Part shown: positions 45,295-55,700 of the stretch, in pieces
Layout of the letters: each line of letters opens with the position of its first letter
How positions within the stretch are numbered: position 1 is the stretch's first letter
Source: Vitrella brassicaformis
Taxonomy: Eukaryota > Sar > Vitrellaceae
Direction of reading: 5' to 3'
DNA: 64,000 bases
Assembly (NCBI GenBank): GCA_001179505.1
Contig: CDMY01000275.1
Location: 64,233-128,232 of the forward strand
The notes under the pieces: generated by a model
Told to the model about the DNA's origin: nothing
Seen by the model: only the letters and a program-made list of their open reading frames with translations
Database searches by the model: none
Translations under genes and position numbers: made by a program

Positions 45295-46140
45295 TAGACG
45301 AGGGCGAGCCAAGACAGCTCGAGGGCGGCGACTGACTGGCTGGGTCGGTCTTTCTGGCGTGAGGCGGTTGGTTGATGGGGCGGACGGGAGACGGGTAGAT
45401 TGGTTGATGGAGGTGGGTCGTGGCTGTCTGTGTGCTTCGTGACTCATTCATTGATCGACTGATTGGTCTGAATGGCTTCGTGGTGGTTCGTAGGGTGGTT
45501 CGTAGGGAGGAAATGAAAGGGAGGGAGTGGGTGAGCTTTGGGTGGGCAGGGCGGGGTGGGTGGGTGGGTGGGTGGCATTTGTGCGCTTTGAAGGAAGATC
45601 AGTGTGTGTGTGCCGTCTGTGTGTGTGTGTGTGTGCGTGTGTGTTCCGTTTGTGTGTGTGTTTGATATGTGTCTGTCTGTCTGGCCCGTTTCTGGTATGG
45701 TAATTAGCAATCAGCGGTCTATCTTTTTTCGTCGGGTGGCACGGCATGGCATGATGATGGATGCATCTATCCCCGCCTCGCCTCGCCTGACGTGCTCGGC
45801 TCGACTCTACCTGACTGACTGCCTGGTTGCTGGGCCGCGTCGCCCCTCACCAGACACGAGCCTTCATGATCGTTTGAGAGCTCGAATGTGGTGGGTGATG
45901 ATCCGATCGGTGGCTGCGTGTCTGATGTCTGAGTGTCTGAGTGTCTCAGTAAGCCCATGAATGAAATGAATCGCATGATGGATGTGATTGATATGCTCCT
46001 CTCGGCTCTCTCCTGCCCACTAAGACAAATGACCTGGAGATGGGCTGGATGGAACCAGGAGGCCGCATACATACTCCCTGCCTGCCTGCCTACCCACCTA
46101 CCTACCTACATGCTCGCATGCACGTGACGACCAACCGATG

Positions 46141-46180
46141 AATGAATGAATGAATGAATGAGGGAGGGAGGGAGGGAGGG
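46141..46180 (+). repeat. (AATG)5 followed by (AGGG)5
   Basis: Two adjoining perfect tetranucleotide arrays of five units each. Confidence 0.9.
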
Positions 46181-46326
46181 ATCGACGGTAGAGAACTATT
46201 TTTATCCGACAGGCGAGCGAGGGTGTTTGTGATGTGCTAGATGGAGCAGGGAGTGCGCACGGCGTCCAGTAGCTACTGCTGGCATTGGCGTGCATGGAGC
46301 TGGCTGGGATAGCGAGGGTGTGTTTT

Positions 46327-46368
46327 TCCATCCATCCATCCATCCGTCCGTCCGTCCGTCCATCCATG
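46327..46368 (+). repeat. CATC/CGTC tetranucleotide array
   Basis: Runs of CATC, then CGTC, then CATC again; a compound microsatellite in which a C-to-T or T-to-C change has spread through part of the array. Confidence 0.85.
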
Positions 46369-47218
46369 GGTGTACGTGACGTGTCTGTCTCAGCGTGCTG
46401 TGCTCATGTGCGTGTGTGTGCGTTTGTGCATGTGTGTGATTCTGTGTGGACGTGTGCGTGGTTGCGTGTTTTTCAGGTGGGTGGGGTATTTTTCGGGTAG
46501 GTGTGGGCCTGCATCGGTCTACTAACTCCTTCTCTGTCTGTCTTCCTGTCTCTCTTGTCTCTCTGTCTGTCTGTCTGTCTGTCTGGGTGCCAGGGGGCAG
46601 CTTTAAATGTTTTCCTGCCTGCCTGCCTGCCTGCTTCTTGCCTGTCTTGCTTCTTTTGTGTTTGTCTGTCCACCGGAGAAACAACACTGACTGAGTGAGG
46701 GCTCTGCCGTCTTCTAAGCTGTAGGACCTGCCTCCGGTGTGGTGGTGTGTGTGTGTGTGTGTGGTGATGTGTGTGGTTGGATGCCATGATGGTGGGTGCG
46801 GGGGAATCCGGCAATGGCGCAGCAAGCGATTGTGTACGGTACGAGTGTAAGCGAATAAGTCGGCGTAAGGCAACAAACAAGATGGGGCCCTTGTTGCAGC
46901 TTACGTAGCTACCGTCGACACAAGACGTATACACATACATCGTGATGGGAGGAATGGAATGGATGAATCCCATCCCTTGGTTGGTGGCCCGGTCCACACT
47001 CAGACAGACAGACAGACGCTTACTTGACTTGATGCATGTACGTCCGTACGTGTGGGAAAGCAACGAGTTAAGCGAGAGAGCCAAGCCAGTCCATCAGGCA
47101 TTAGCCAAGACAATGAATGATATACAATGACACAATGACTCGTGCGTTGGTCATGCACAGATACGTACCTAATGCTCATTCATCGCCTCTCTCTCAAGAG
47201 TCCCAGTCAGTCAGTCAC

Positions 47219-47862
47219 TCAGCTGCTGTCTGATTCCTCGGCAGCTTGCTTTCTCGAAATCACGTCGGCCACATCGAGCAGGTGCTCCTCAGTGAGAGTT
47301 CTCAGCACCTGCTCCCCTTTCGCGGCCATCATGGTCTCGATGTCCGACTCCTCGTCGGTAAACCACGCCAGGTGGTCCGCCACCAAATGCAAACTTTGAC
47401 AGCCGTCGCAGCGGACAACCACAATGCCTGACGTGCACCAAAATGACAGAGCGCGATATATCTCGTCACGTGCGCAGGTGACGGACCCACCTTCATGATA
47501 GGCCTTCTTGGCGAATCGTTTGGCAGACCTCGTGTCGCATTTCTGCACACGCACCAGAGTACCAGGCATACAAGAGAGAGAGCTTACGTTTGCTTCATCT
47601 TACGTAGTACTGTACTTACCTTGCATGTGAACACAATCACATAGGCTGAAGCATCTCCGGCAGCGGTCCCTGGAACGTCAGGAAGTGATTGCACACTCGA
47701 AGATGCCTCACTCGCATCGGGCGCCGGCGCAGGAGAAGGCGCTGATCCGCCTGACTTGTCCACAAGCAGATGGCGAGATGTAGACAACAGCCGATGATTG
47801 ATCACTGCTGCTGGCCTTCTGATCTGTACGGCAAGGCTCCTCAATGGCCTCACAGCCCTCAT
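47219..47862 (-). CDS. Zim17/HEP1-type (zf-DNL) chaperone cofactor
   Basis: Three exons (47862-47620, 47542-47491, 47427-47219) give 167 aa in phase. The zf-DNL domain is clear: FTCKKCDTRSAKRFAKKAYH, then GIVVVRCDGCQSLHLVADHL, AWFTDEESDIETMMAAKGEQ. The four zinc Cys come from CKKC and CDGC, the first pair split by intron 1. Proteins of this family keep Hsp70 (mortalin or plastid DnaK) soluble in mitochondria and plastids. The start at 47862 gives a basic, Arg-rich, acid-free leader (MRAVRPLRSLAVQIRRPAAV, then RLLSTSRHLL), a classic mitochondrial presequence. Upstream in-frame sequence is acidic and overlaps the neighbour, so I reject the longer start. Divergent partner is 45 bp away. Confidence 0.88.
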
Positions 47863-47877
47863 TTTATCCGCGCTTCC

Positions 47878-47888
47878 TGCGAGCTTTG
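47878..47888. promoter_or_regulatory. TGCGAGCTTTG element in 45-bp divergent spacer
   Basis: Sits within the 45 bp between the ATGs at 47862 (-) and 47908 (+), so it must lie at or very near both transcription starts or in one 5'UTR. Confidence 0.45.
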
Positions 47889-47907
47889 GATCGCCACTAC
47901 CGAAGTG

Positions 47908-50111
47908 ATGAACCGATGCGTCCTCGCCCTCGTTTATCCGCTCGTCCTTCTCCTTTTCCTCTTCTTCAGACGGCACCATGCATCTTCACGCGGTGCATCT
48001 TTCATCAAGACGGCACCATGCATTGCGAGAGAGAGGGCACCCCGACTGGAGGAGGCTCCTCGTGCAGCACTGCAAGCCCCAGATACAGATGTGAGCTCTG
48101 TTTCATCGGCTCTGAAGGCACTCTATCAGCCGAAGGCCAAGAAACAGACGGTGGACTTCACTACTCTTCTGCTATCTTGTCGGGAACTCAATGCTTCGCT
48201 GGTGCCGTCGAGTGTGTCCAGCGCCTTTCAGCTCGACGACTCGAACCTGTTGCTTGGGCTCACAACTTTGAGCGGCACACGATGGCTGCATCTGTGTTGG
48301 GACGCTAAGGCTGCCCGCTTGGCCCTTGGGGAGAATCCGCCAAAGAAGGAGATATTGCCCTTTTCGTTCTCTCATAACATCCGGCTGGCTCTGAAGGGGC
48401 TCACACTGACTGCCATATCGCTGCCCCAGCCGTTCAATCGCATCGTCGAGATGACCTTTGCGCCCAGGCTAGGGCGAGATCCGTTCTTCAAGCTCTTTGT
48501 GGAGGTACAGGGCCCGCGCAGCAACGTGATCCTGGTGTCGGCCGACACGAACAGCATCGCTGCGTGCGCCTATCAAGTGGGGGCGTCACGATCGGTCCGG
48601 CCACTGCAGACGGGGCAGCTTTATCAGCTCCCGCCGGCACAGAGTGGGCGGCTGCCTTCGCTCGAGGAGACCTGGGATGTCTTTCATCGCAGGCTGTCGG
48701 TGGTCCCAGAGATGTCTTTGCAGAAGGCGTTCATCGATAGCTACAGGGGACTGAGCCCTGCCCTCATTATTGAGATGGCTCTGGTGGCTGGTTTGGATGC
48801 GCAAACGCCTATCAAGGACATCCCCGAGGCATCGCTCCGCTCGCTATATGAGGGGCCGTGGAAGCGATGGCTTCAGCTTGTGTTGAGTGACACCGAGAAC
48901 CCTGCAAGTGTACAACCAGCTCTGCGAATAGGTGGAGAAGGACAGCGGCTCTCGTACGCGGTTCTTGGCTTACTTCCTGCCATCGATGCCGATGCAGCTG
49001 ATACATCTGAGCCGTCTTGGGTGAAGGCAAAGAGCATGCAAGAGCTGCTGCGGATCTACTATGGCGAGCATGGGTCCAAGCGGTGGGACGATCTTAAGAC
49101 GCGATGTGACCGGGCTGTGAAGTCTCGGCTGCAGAAGTCTGAGCAGCGTGTGCAGCTGTTCGAGAAGCAGCTGGCGTCCGCAGATGAGAGTGAGGTGGAG
49201 AGGCTGAGGAAACGAGGGGATCTGCTGATGGCTTACCAACATGAGTGGGCTGCGGGTGACTCCGAGCTGATATGTGAGGACTTCGAGACCCACGAGAGCG
49301 TCAGCATCCCGATCCCTCCGGACAAGACGCCCCTCGAGCTGGCGCAGGCAGCCTACAAGAGATCAGGTGTGTCTGCCTATCATCTCAACTACTGCATCAC
49401 TCAGTGTCTCTCATCTTACTGTCAGGAAAGCTCCAACGGTCTATCGCAGCCGTGATGCCCCAGCTTGACAAGGCACGCGATGACCTGCAGTACCTGCAGA
49501 GCATCGAGACGGCCATTGAGGATCTCGCTCAATACAGGCGGGACTCAGACATCAAGCTGCTGCAGGAGATTGCTGAAGAGCTGGGCATTTACGGCAGTGA
49601 GACGAACGAGGCGCGGAAGAAGCCTGCCAAGGGGAAGCAGGCTAAAGGAGCGCGGAGAGGCAAGGGGAAGGCTGCAGCGGCAGGCAAGGTTCACAAGGCG
49701 TCGATGAAGGGGCTGCTGGTGATCGACTGTCCAAGAGAGGGAACTAACGATACGCCAGCAGTAGTCATCGCCGGTCGAAACAACAGACAGAACGATCGAC
49801 TCACGTTTGACATCGCCCGCAATTCCGAGATGTGGCTGCACGCGCAAGGGCTGCCGGGATCCCATTGTATCTTGCGAGGGCCCTCGAGCGAAGCTGATGT
49901 GCAGTTTGCTGCGCACGTCGCGGCTTATCTGTCCAAGGGCAAGAACAGCGTGCAGGTGCCGGTGGTGTACACGCTGATACGTGACGTTAAGAGGGCTCCT
50001 GGTGGGCAGCTAGGACTTGTGACAGTGCGAAATGAGAAGGTGGTATGGGGCCGGCCAGAGGAGGGCAGGCAGGTGGTGGAACGGGCTATGCGTGAGGGGG
50101 CAGATCATTGA
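47908..50111 (+). CDS. NFACT-family (RqcH/Rqc2/FbpA) protein, organelle-type
   Basis: Two exons (47908-49366, 49426-50111) give 714 aa in phase. A hydrophobic leader (MNRCVLALVYPLVLLLFLFF) then a basic Ser/Arg stretch (RRHHASSRGASFIKTAPCIA) suggests bipartite plastid targeting. NFACT-N: PFSFSHNIRLALKGLTLTAI, LPQPFNRIVEMTFAP, VEVQGPRSNVILVS. A coiled-coil/HhH middle (SRLQKSEQRVQLFEKQLASA) follows, then NFACT-R: AVVIAGRNNRQNDRLTFDIA, NSEMWLHAQGLPGSHCILRG. The family binds stalled large ribosomal subunits with tRNA and directs C-terminal tailing of nascent chains. The Asp-Arg pair needed for tailing in RqcH and Rqc2 reads Asn177-Arg178 here. The bacterial-like length (no eukaryotic NEMF C-terminal extension) fits an organelle ribosome role. 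An ATG at 47770 exists upstream but gives a non-leader extension. Confidence 0.87.
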
Positions 50112-50216
50112 TTGACTGACATACGCTCACTTGGATAAAAACGGTTTCGCGATTTGACCCTGTTGCTTTTCCCTTCTCTCCCTTCCCCCAAGCAACCAAC
50201 CAACCAACCCCGCGCG

Positions 50217-50599
50217 ATGGAGATGCTGTATCAGCATGAATCGGTTCTTGTCCTTGCTGCAGCTCTGTCTGTTGCCGTCACGAGCATCGTTTCAATCAGA
50301 AGAGTCCGCGCGTGCATCGGACGGTATGGCACGAGTCGGCTGCACACCCTGATGCCGTGTGCGTGCGTATATACAGGTCGTTGTGGTACGTGATCCCCAA
50401 TGGACTGAGAAATCTTGGCGTCACCAACTCCGCAAGCATTCTGGTCCTCTCGGCGGTCTTACAAGAGCCTGTCATGAAGGCGGGAGAAGCTATGGCGACG
50501 CGGTTTCTGCGTATTGGCGGTGCGGAAGAGGCAGCGGGGGGCATGTCTGGACTTAAAGTTGAGTATGGGTTCGTCACTTTGTATGGGGAGTTTCTGTGA
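50217..50599 (+). CDS. Small N-anchored membrane protein, unknown
   Basis: Two exons (50217-50323, 50377-50599) give 109 aa in phase. One N-terminal membrane segment (SVLVLAAALSVAVTSIVSI) is followed by a short ordered domain (SLWYVIPNGLRNLGVTNSAS, ILVLSAVLQEPVMKAGEAMA). Clean GT and TATACAG splice signals. No family recognised; starts 105 bp after the NFACT stop on the same strand. Confidence 0.55.
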
Positions 50600-51210
50600 C
50601 TGACTTGCCAGTGTGTGTGGTCTCCTTTGGTGGTCTCGTGTGCCGCTTGTCAAGCACACGCGTGTGCGCCTTTTTGTTCTGCTGCCGGTTGGTTGACCTT
50701 TGTCGTCTCCTGTATTTGGTTGAATGGACGGACGGGCAACGGATGTAGTCAGTGGTAGGGACAAAATTGGCGTCACCAACGGACGCGCATACACGTACAC
50801 ACATGCACTGGCAACGCAAGTGTGGCGTCAAAGAAAGAAAGAAAGAAAGAAAGAAAGTCTGGCTGAGCTCGTGCACATTCATCTCTTCAGGCACATAAGC
50901 TATCTGTACATGTCATGAATGCAGACATTCATCCATCCATCACAAGCCACAAGATGATGAGAGTCCTACGATTTGAAGACTCATGCGTGTACCGGTCGGT
51001 CATCGGTCACCCATCCGGTCCATCCACCCACGCATCTATGCCATGACGCATTCATTATTCAAATCGCATCTGAAGCGTCGGCCAAAAGCGGTGCGAAGCC
51101 CTCGCACATGGTTCAAAAAACTGTGGCGCGTCGCGTCGCCCACCCCCCAGAGTCGAGTTGCCTCAGGGGCGCACTGCGGCCACTGCAGCAGCTGCGATTG
51201 ATTGATTGAT
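50600..51210. other. Intergenic with (AAAG)7
   Basis: No gene seen. Holds the AAAG array at 50830-50857 and CCATCCAT runs near 50930. Confidence 0.5.
50830..50857 (+). repeat. (AAAG)7 microsatellite
   Basis: Seven perfect AAAG units. Confidence 0.95.
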
Positions 51211-52571
51211 TCATACGGTGGTGAGGACGCCGACCTGGGCCCCGTTAATCATGCTGGTCTCCATCTTCTCCCGCAGGGCCAGGACGCTCTCGCGCTGGTC
51301 CTCAGGGATGGAGTCTGAGGAGAGATCAAAAAGGCCCCCGGTTGGTGTGCGCGCGGCTTGTCGTGTGTGTGTTGTCTCTTACCGATATCGACAGTCAGCG
51401 GGTCGAGCAGAGGCGTGGGGACGGTGCCGTCCTCTGCGGGCTCCTCCCACACGTCGGGCACGAACGCGGGGCCAGACACATCCACAAACGCAGGCGGGTC
51501 ATACTGACACACACACACACACACACATACACACACACATACATACACATGCAGGCACGCACACAGCGGTGTTCATTCATCGATCCATCCATTGATCCAT
51601 AACCCATACATACGAGTTGACTGACTCACCTCTGCCATGAGCTTGATGTTCTCAAGGAACCTGTCAAAACAGGGTGCAGCGTAGGCGGTGAAGTCTGCAG
51701 CCTCCATGCGCTTCTGAAGCACCACAGCGCAGCACATGACAGACAACATAACATACATGATCTCTCAGTCCATCCGTCCGCCAATCGATGACCCCTGCCT
51801 GACCTCGAAATAGTCCCTCAGGTATCTGACGCCTGAAGAAAGCGCTGCGAAATCCATGCCAACCTCCTGAGTGCATAGCATAAATCAATCAATGTCAACC
51901 ACGTCAGAACGAATGGATGGATCGCATCGATGGCCTGCACCACTGGCTCAGCCGTTCCTTCCTTCCGCTCATTCCTCTGCTTAGCTTACGTCATAGAGCT
52001 CGGTCATGTAGTCGAGCACCTCCCGCCGCATGCAGTGGACAATCCCCGCCGCAATGCCGTACTGCAGCACCCGCAGGAAGGTCCCCAGGTCCTCAGAAAT
52101 CATCTGACCCACACCGCCGTCGTCCCGCGCGAGCCCATACGAGTCCACCACATGCTTCCTGGCCTCCTCGAGCGCAGCGTCCCTCTCGTCAAAGATGACC
52201 TGGGCCGCCTGCTCCCCCGGCAGCAGACCCTTGTTGGTCTCCAGCTCGAGGGGATACACATACCGCTGACTCGAGTCAGCGCCGCGCAACAGGTAGATGA
52301 TGTTGCCAAAGCGCAGCTCTGCGTCGTCGAAGAGGCACTTCTGGCCTCGCAGGAAGCCCTTGAGTGCGGCGCCGTCGGGGCTGCTGTTGGCATTCATCCG
52401 CAGACCGTGGGATCTGGGGTGAGCGGATGCAGGCCGATAGAGCAGAGGCGGTGATGATGACCGGAGAGCGAAGGCTGACAGGGGAGAGGGCAGCAACGCC
52501 AGGGAGAGCAACAAGACAACCATGGAGGCAGCGAGAAACCGCCTTGCAGGGCAGATCTGAAGAGAGCTCAT
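51211..52571 (-). CDS. Predicted plastid-targeted protein, unknown
   Basis: Five exons (52571-51990, 51866-51804, 51713-51630, 51503-51383, 51314-51211) give 317 aa in phase. The leader has a signal peptide (RFLAASMVVLLLSLALLPSP) ending LSAF-ALRSS, then a Ser/Pro/Arg-rich transit-like stretch (PLLYRPASAHPRSHGLRMNA). Phe next to the cleavage site is the known mark of import into red-algal-derived complex plastids. The mature part is helical and acidic: AELRFGNIIYLLRGADSSQR, DERDAALEEARKHVVDSYGL, SEDLGTFLRVLQYGIAAGIV. It ends with Pro/acidic linkers and a helix (EDQRESVLALREKMETSMIN). I do not recognise the family. Divergent from the 834-aa gene by 222 bp. Confidence 0.72.
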
Positions 52572-52640
52572 CTTCCCTGCACAAGCACAAGCTCCCGCCT
52601 GGCTCTTTGTCAGCTTCTTCCCTCCTGAATCTCGTCAAGT

Positions 52641-52651
52641 CTAAGCTCGCA
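52641..52651. promoter_or_regulatory. CTAAGCTCGCA element between divergent genes
   Basis: Reverse complement TGCGAGCTTAG, identical to 10794-10804. It is 69 bp upstream of the minus-strand ATG at 52571 and 142 bp upstream of the ATG at 52794. Confidence 0.5.
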
Positions 52652-52793
52652 AATGTGCAACAGCTCGCCCAAACAGCAAAATCTGTTTGCAGCATAAGAT
52701 GACCCAACGCGAGGCCGTCAAGACAGCAAGAAGCAGCGGGCGTGAGTCAGGCAGACAGTAGAAAGATCCGGCGAGCTGCAGTAGAAGGGCAAG

Positions 52794-55700
52794 ATGTCCA
52801 CGAAGCGCGTGACGCTCGTGGTCGGAAACAGCACAAGGTGAGCCCAACGCCACAAGCCGTACACAAGGCTCAACGAAATCACGCGATGAATCTTGCTGTC
52901 TGGCGTGCTGTGCTGTGGTTGTGGTTGTGCCCCCTTCCAGTGTTGACTTCTATCGGCATCTGCACACGCTGCACCATGCCACGTGGACACTCATACCCGC
53001 TGAAAGGATTGGTAAGCCAGGCTGGGCGAACTGCACACACTGCTGGGTGGGTGCATCTGCCATGTGTTGTGTTGTGTTGTGTTGCCTTGCCTTGTGGTCA
53101 GCGGCAAAGCATTCGATGACCTGCAGCGCTGAGGGGACCGCACCCCTCTCTGCGCTGTCGGGAAAGGTAACTAGAGAGATATCAGCACAACCAGTGGCAG
53201 CCAGCACGAATGAGATAGATGGATTCCTATTGTTTATTATGTGGTGTGTTGATCGTACTGGCTGCAGCTTCAGTACTCGTGTGTGCTTCACGGCATTGAG
53301 TATGTGGTGGGGGTGTCCTTCGGCGTCCCCGTACTCGGAGATCGAAAGTCAGTCAGTCAAGCCATCGATAGGACACACATCGATATATTCCTTGTGGACC
53401 TTCCTGCGCCTTGGTGTGTGTGTGTGTGTGTTATAGGGAGAAGGCCTTTCTGGCGTCATCGCCGAACGTCAAGGAGGCCGGCCTGCCGCCCGCCGCGGTG
53501 CTCTTCATACTCAGTGCATACGCTGACAAGAGAGACCCCAGCAGGGTCAGTGAGGGGGGGCGGGCAGACGCCGGTGAAATGGCTCTCTGCATGGCTCTGC
53601 CTCTGTGCTGTCGTGCACGTTGTCATGTGCAGCACCACATCACGATTGCCGAAACACGGGAGGGATCTGAATACATAAAGAGTGAGCCAAGAAGCCAGTT
53701 GGTTGATCCGTCCGATGGATACGCACATTCATCGTGCCGCGTGTGTTGCCATCCATCCATCCAGAGCTGAGGGATGATAGCGTGACTATGGCCCGCCAGC
53801 CCGCCTACCGCATCAATCGCCCCGGCCGGAAGGACGCCGTGGTGTCGCATCCCTCCGACACGCAGAGGAGCAGCTTCGTCCCCAACATCAAGAACCACAA
53901 CTGGAAGAAGCAGCTGCGGCGGGCGCACAGATCCATCATGATTCGCATCGTCAACCTCACCAGGTGGGGGGGTTGGTGTGCAGGCAGCTGAGCTGTAGAC
54001 TGATGGGCTGTGTGTTGGTTATTATATATTATGTGCCTGCAGGAATGTGATGCGTTTGATGTATAAGGATGGGTCTGACTTGGATCGGAGGCCGCAAATG
54101 TTCCTCGAGGACGGCGTGTGGGTCGAGGTGGGTCAGCCGCCGCCAGGCAGACAGACAGCATTATTTGACGCGCAAGCACAGATCCTTGGTTGTGTGTGTG
54201 TTCAGTACCCCCGTGACGAGATATGTCCGATGGGCTGCAGCGAATTCGGTGGGTGGGCGGGCGATGGATGACAGGGATTAAGATTGCAGCCCGTCACTTG
54301 TGCGCTCTTTATGGCTTGATTGGTGTGATGCAGGTGCGCGCAGTCGTGGCTTTATGCAGGGGACGCAGGGCAAGGTCTACTACACCATGCCCGGACACCC
54401 TGGGTATGTCTGTCTGTCTGTATGTCACACACACACACATGAAGGCTCGATCGTCACACCGCACTGACAGTATGGATGGATGGATGGCTGCCAGTTGGAT
54501 CATATTTTCCTGGGAGCAGCCGTACGTGGGTGTCTTCAAGAGCCAGGGGGGACACTCCACCAACAAATTCAGCGTCCAGACACACACTGGTAAGCAAGCC
54601 AAGTCAGGTGGCACCCCGGCGCACCGCAGCCAAGCCACGATGCGATGCCATGCACAGCACAGAGTGTGCGTGTGACCATCCATCGATGCACCCCATCGCC
54701 CTGCCTGCCTGCGTATGTATGTGTCAGATCGGTTCAACGAGTGTACGCTGCTCTTCCACGTACTCGACCCAATGAAACCGCCGCCCCTCCGGGTAATCTA
54801 ATCACACACACATAGACAGACCACATCCACCCACCACCAGATGAATCGACCTCTTCGCCTCCCTCTCTCCCTCTCTCTCGCTGTGCTGTCTCAGATCATT
54901 TCTGCCAAGGCTGTTCACAGCCACAACGGCGAGCAGTACGACCGTCACCGCCGCGGTCCGCCCAAAGGGGACGACTGCACCACCCATGTGAGCGCGGCCG
55001 TCAAGTGCATCAAGGGCAGCACCAGGGCCTCCATGGAGAGCATGGCCATGGGCACCGACACGGATGACGGAAGCGGCGAGATGGTCCTCGAACTCACAAA
55101 CCCCAGAAGCTTCTTCGGTAGGCAAGGAGGAAGCAGAGCAGACACACGACAGCCAGACACGGATCGCCGTTGTTTGTGCCTGCCTGTGTGTGTGTGTCAG
55201 CATCGCTCAACACGGGCCGCAAGTGGTACAACCCCGCGAGCTGGCTCTTCATCGAGTGGCAGATAGGGTGCGAGCGGTTCTCATCCATCTGGCCCTCGGA
55301 GGACCGCGTCCGCATCAAGCCGTCACTGGTGGGCGGGGGCGCCCTGGGCCGCCAGCAGGGGGAGGAGAACTGCGTCATCCTCGACGCAGAGGTCGTCCCC
55401 AACTGGCAGTGGTACCCAGAGAGACTACTGCTGCTCAATGGGCCGGGGGCGGCTGGGGGTGGGGGGCCGTCGACGGGCGGCAAGAAGGCCGGCGGCGAGA
55501 GGGGAGGCGGTCGTGGGGCGAGTAGGATGTTTAGCGGGAGTGCTGGGGGCCGGAGCGACCATGAGGGCGCGTCTCAGGAGCAGCTGCTGGAGGCCGTTGT
55601 GTCGTGTCTGCAGCTGCTGAGCGAGGGGCTGCAGCCTGTCGTCACACAACACATGAAGAACAAGTATGTCGTGAGTGGATGGATGGATGGATGGGCCACG

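Larger units (their letters stand above)
45295..47218. other. Long repeat-rich intergenic stretch
   Basis: About 1.9 kb, the longest gene-free stretch. It is dominated by short repeats: GGGT near 45550-45575, TG/TC runs at 45602-45690, (AATG)5 then (AGGG)5 at 46141-46180, CATC/CGTC at 46327-46368, CTGT and CCTG runs at 46535-46635, GT near 46742-46763. Frames on both strands are repeat-encoded. No gene supported. Confidence 0.6.

Noticed and set aside
45600-46700. Possible telomeric or transposon-derived repeats
   Set aside because: The units are simple 2-4 bp microsatellites of several kinds with no terminal repeats, target-site duplications or transposase/reverse-transcriptase frame.
47770-47907. 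Earlier ATG for the NFACT protein
   Set aside because: The extra 46 residues are not leader-like and overlap the neighbouring gene; the ATG at 47908 gives an immediate signal-peptide core.
47863-47979. In-frame upstream extension of the Zim17-type protein (acidic MVPSEEEE start)
   Set aside because: It would overlap the NFACT start, and it spoils a classic basic mitochondrial presequence that begins at 47862.
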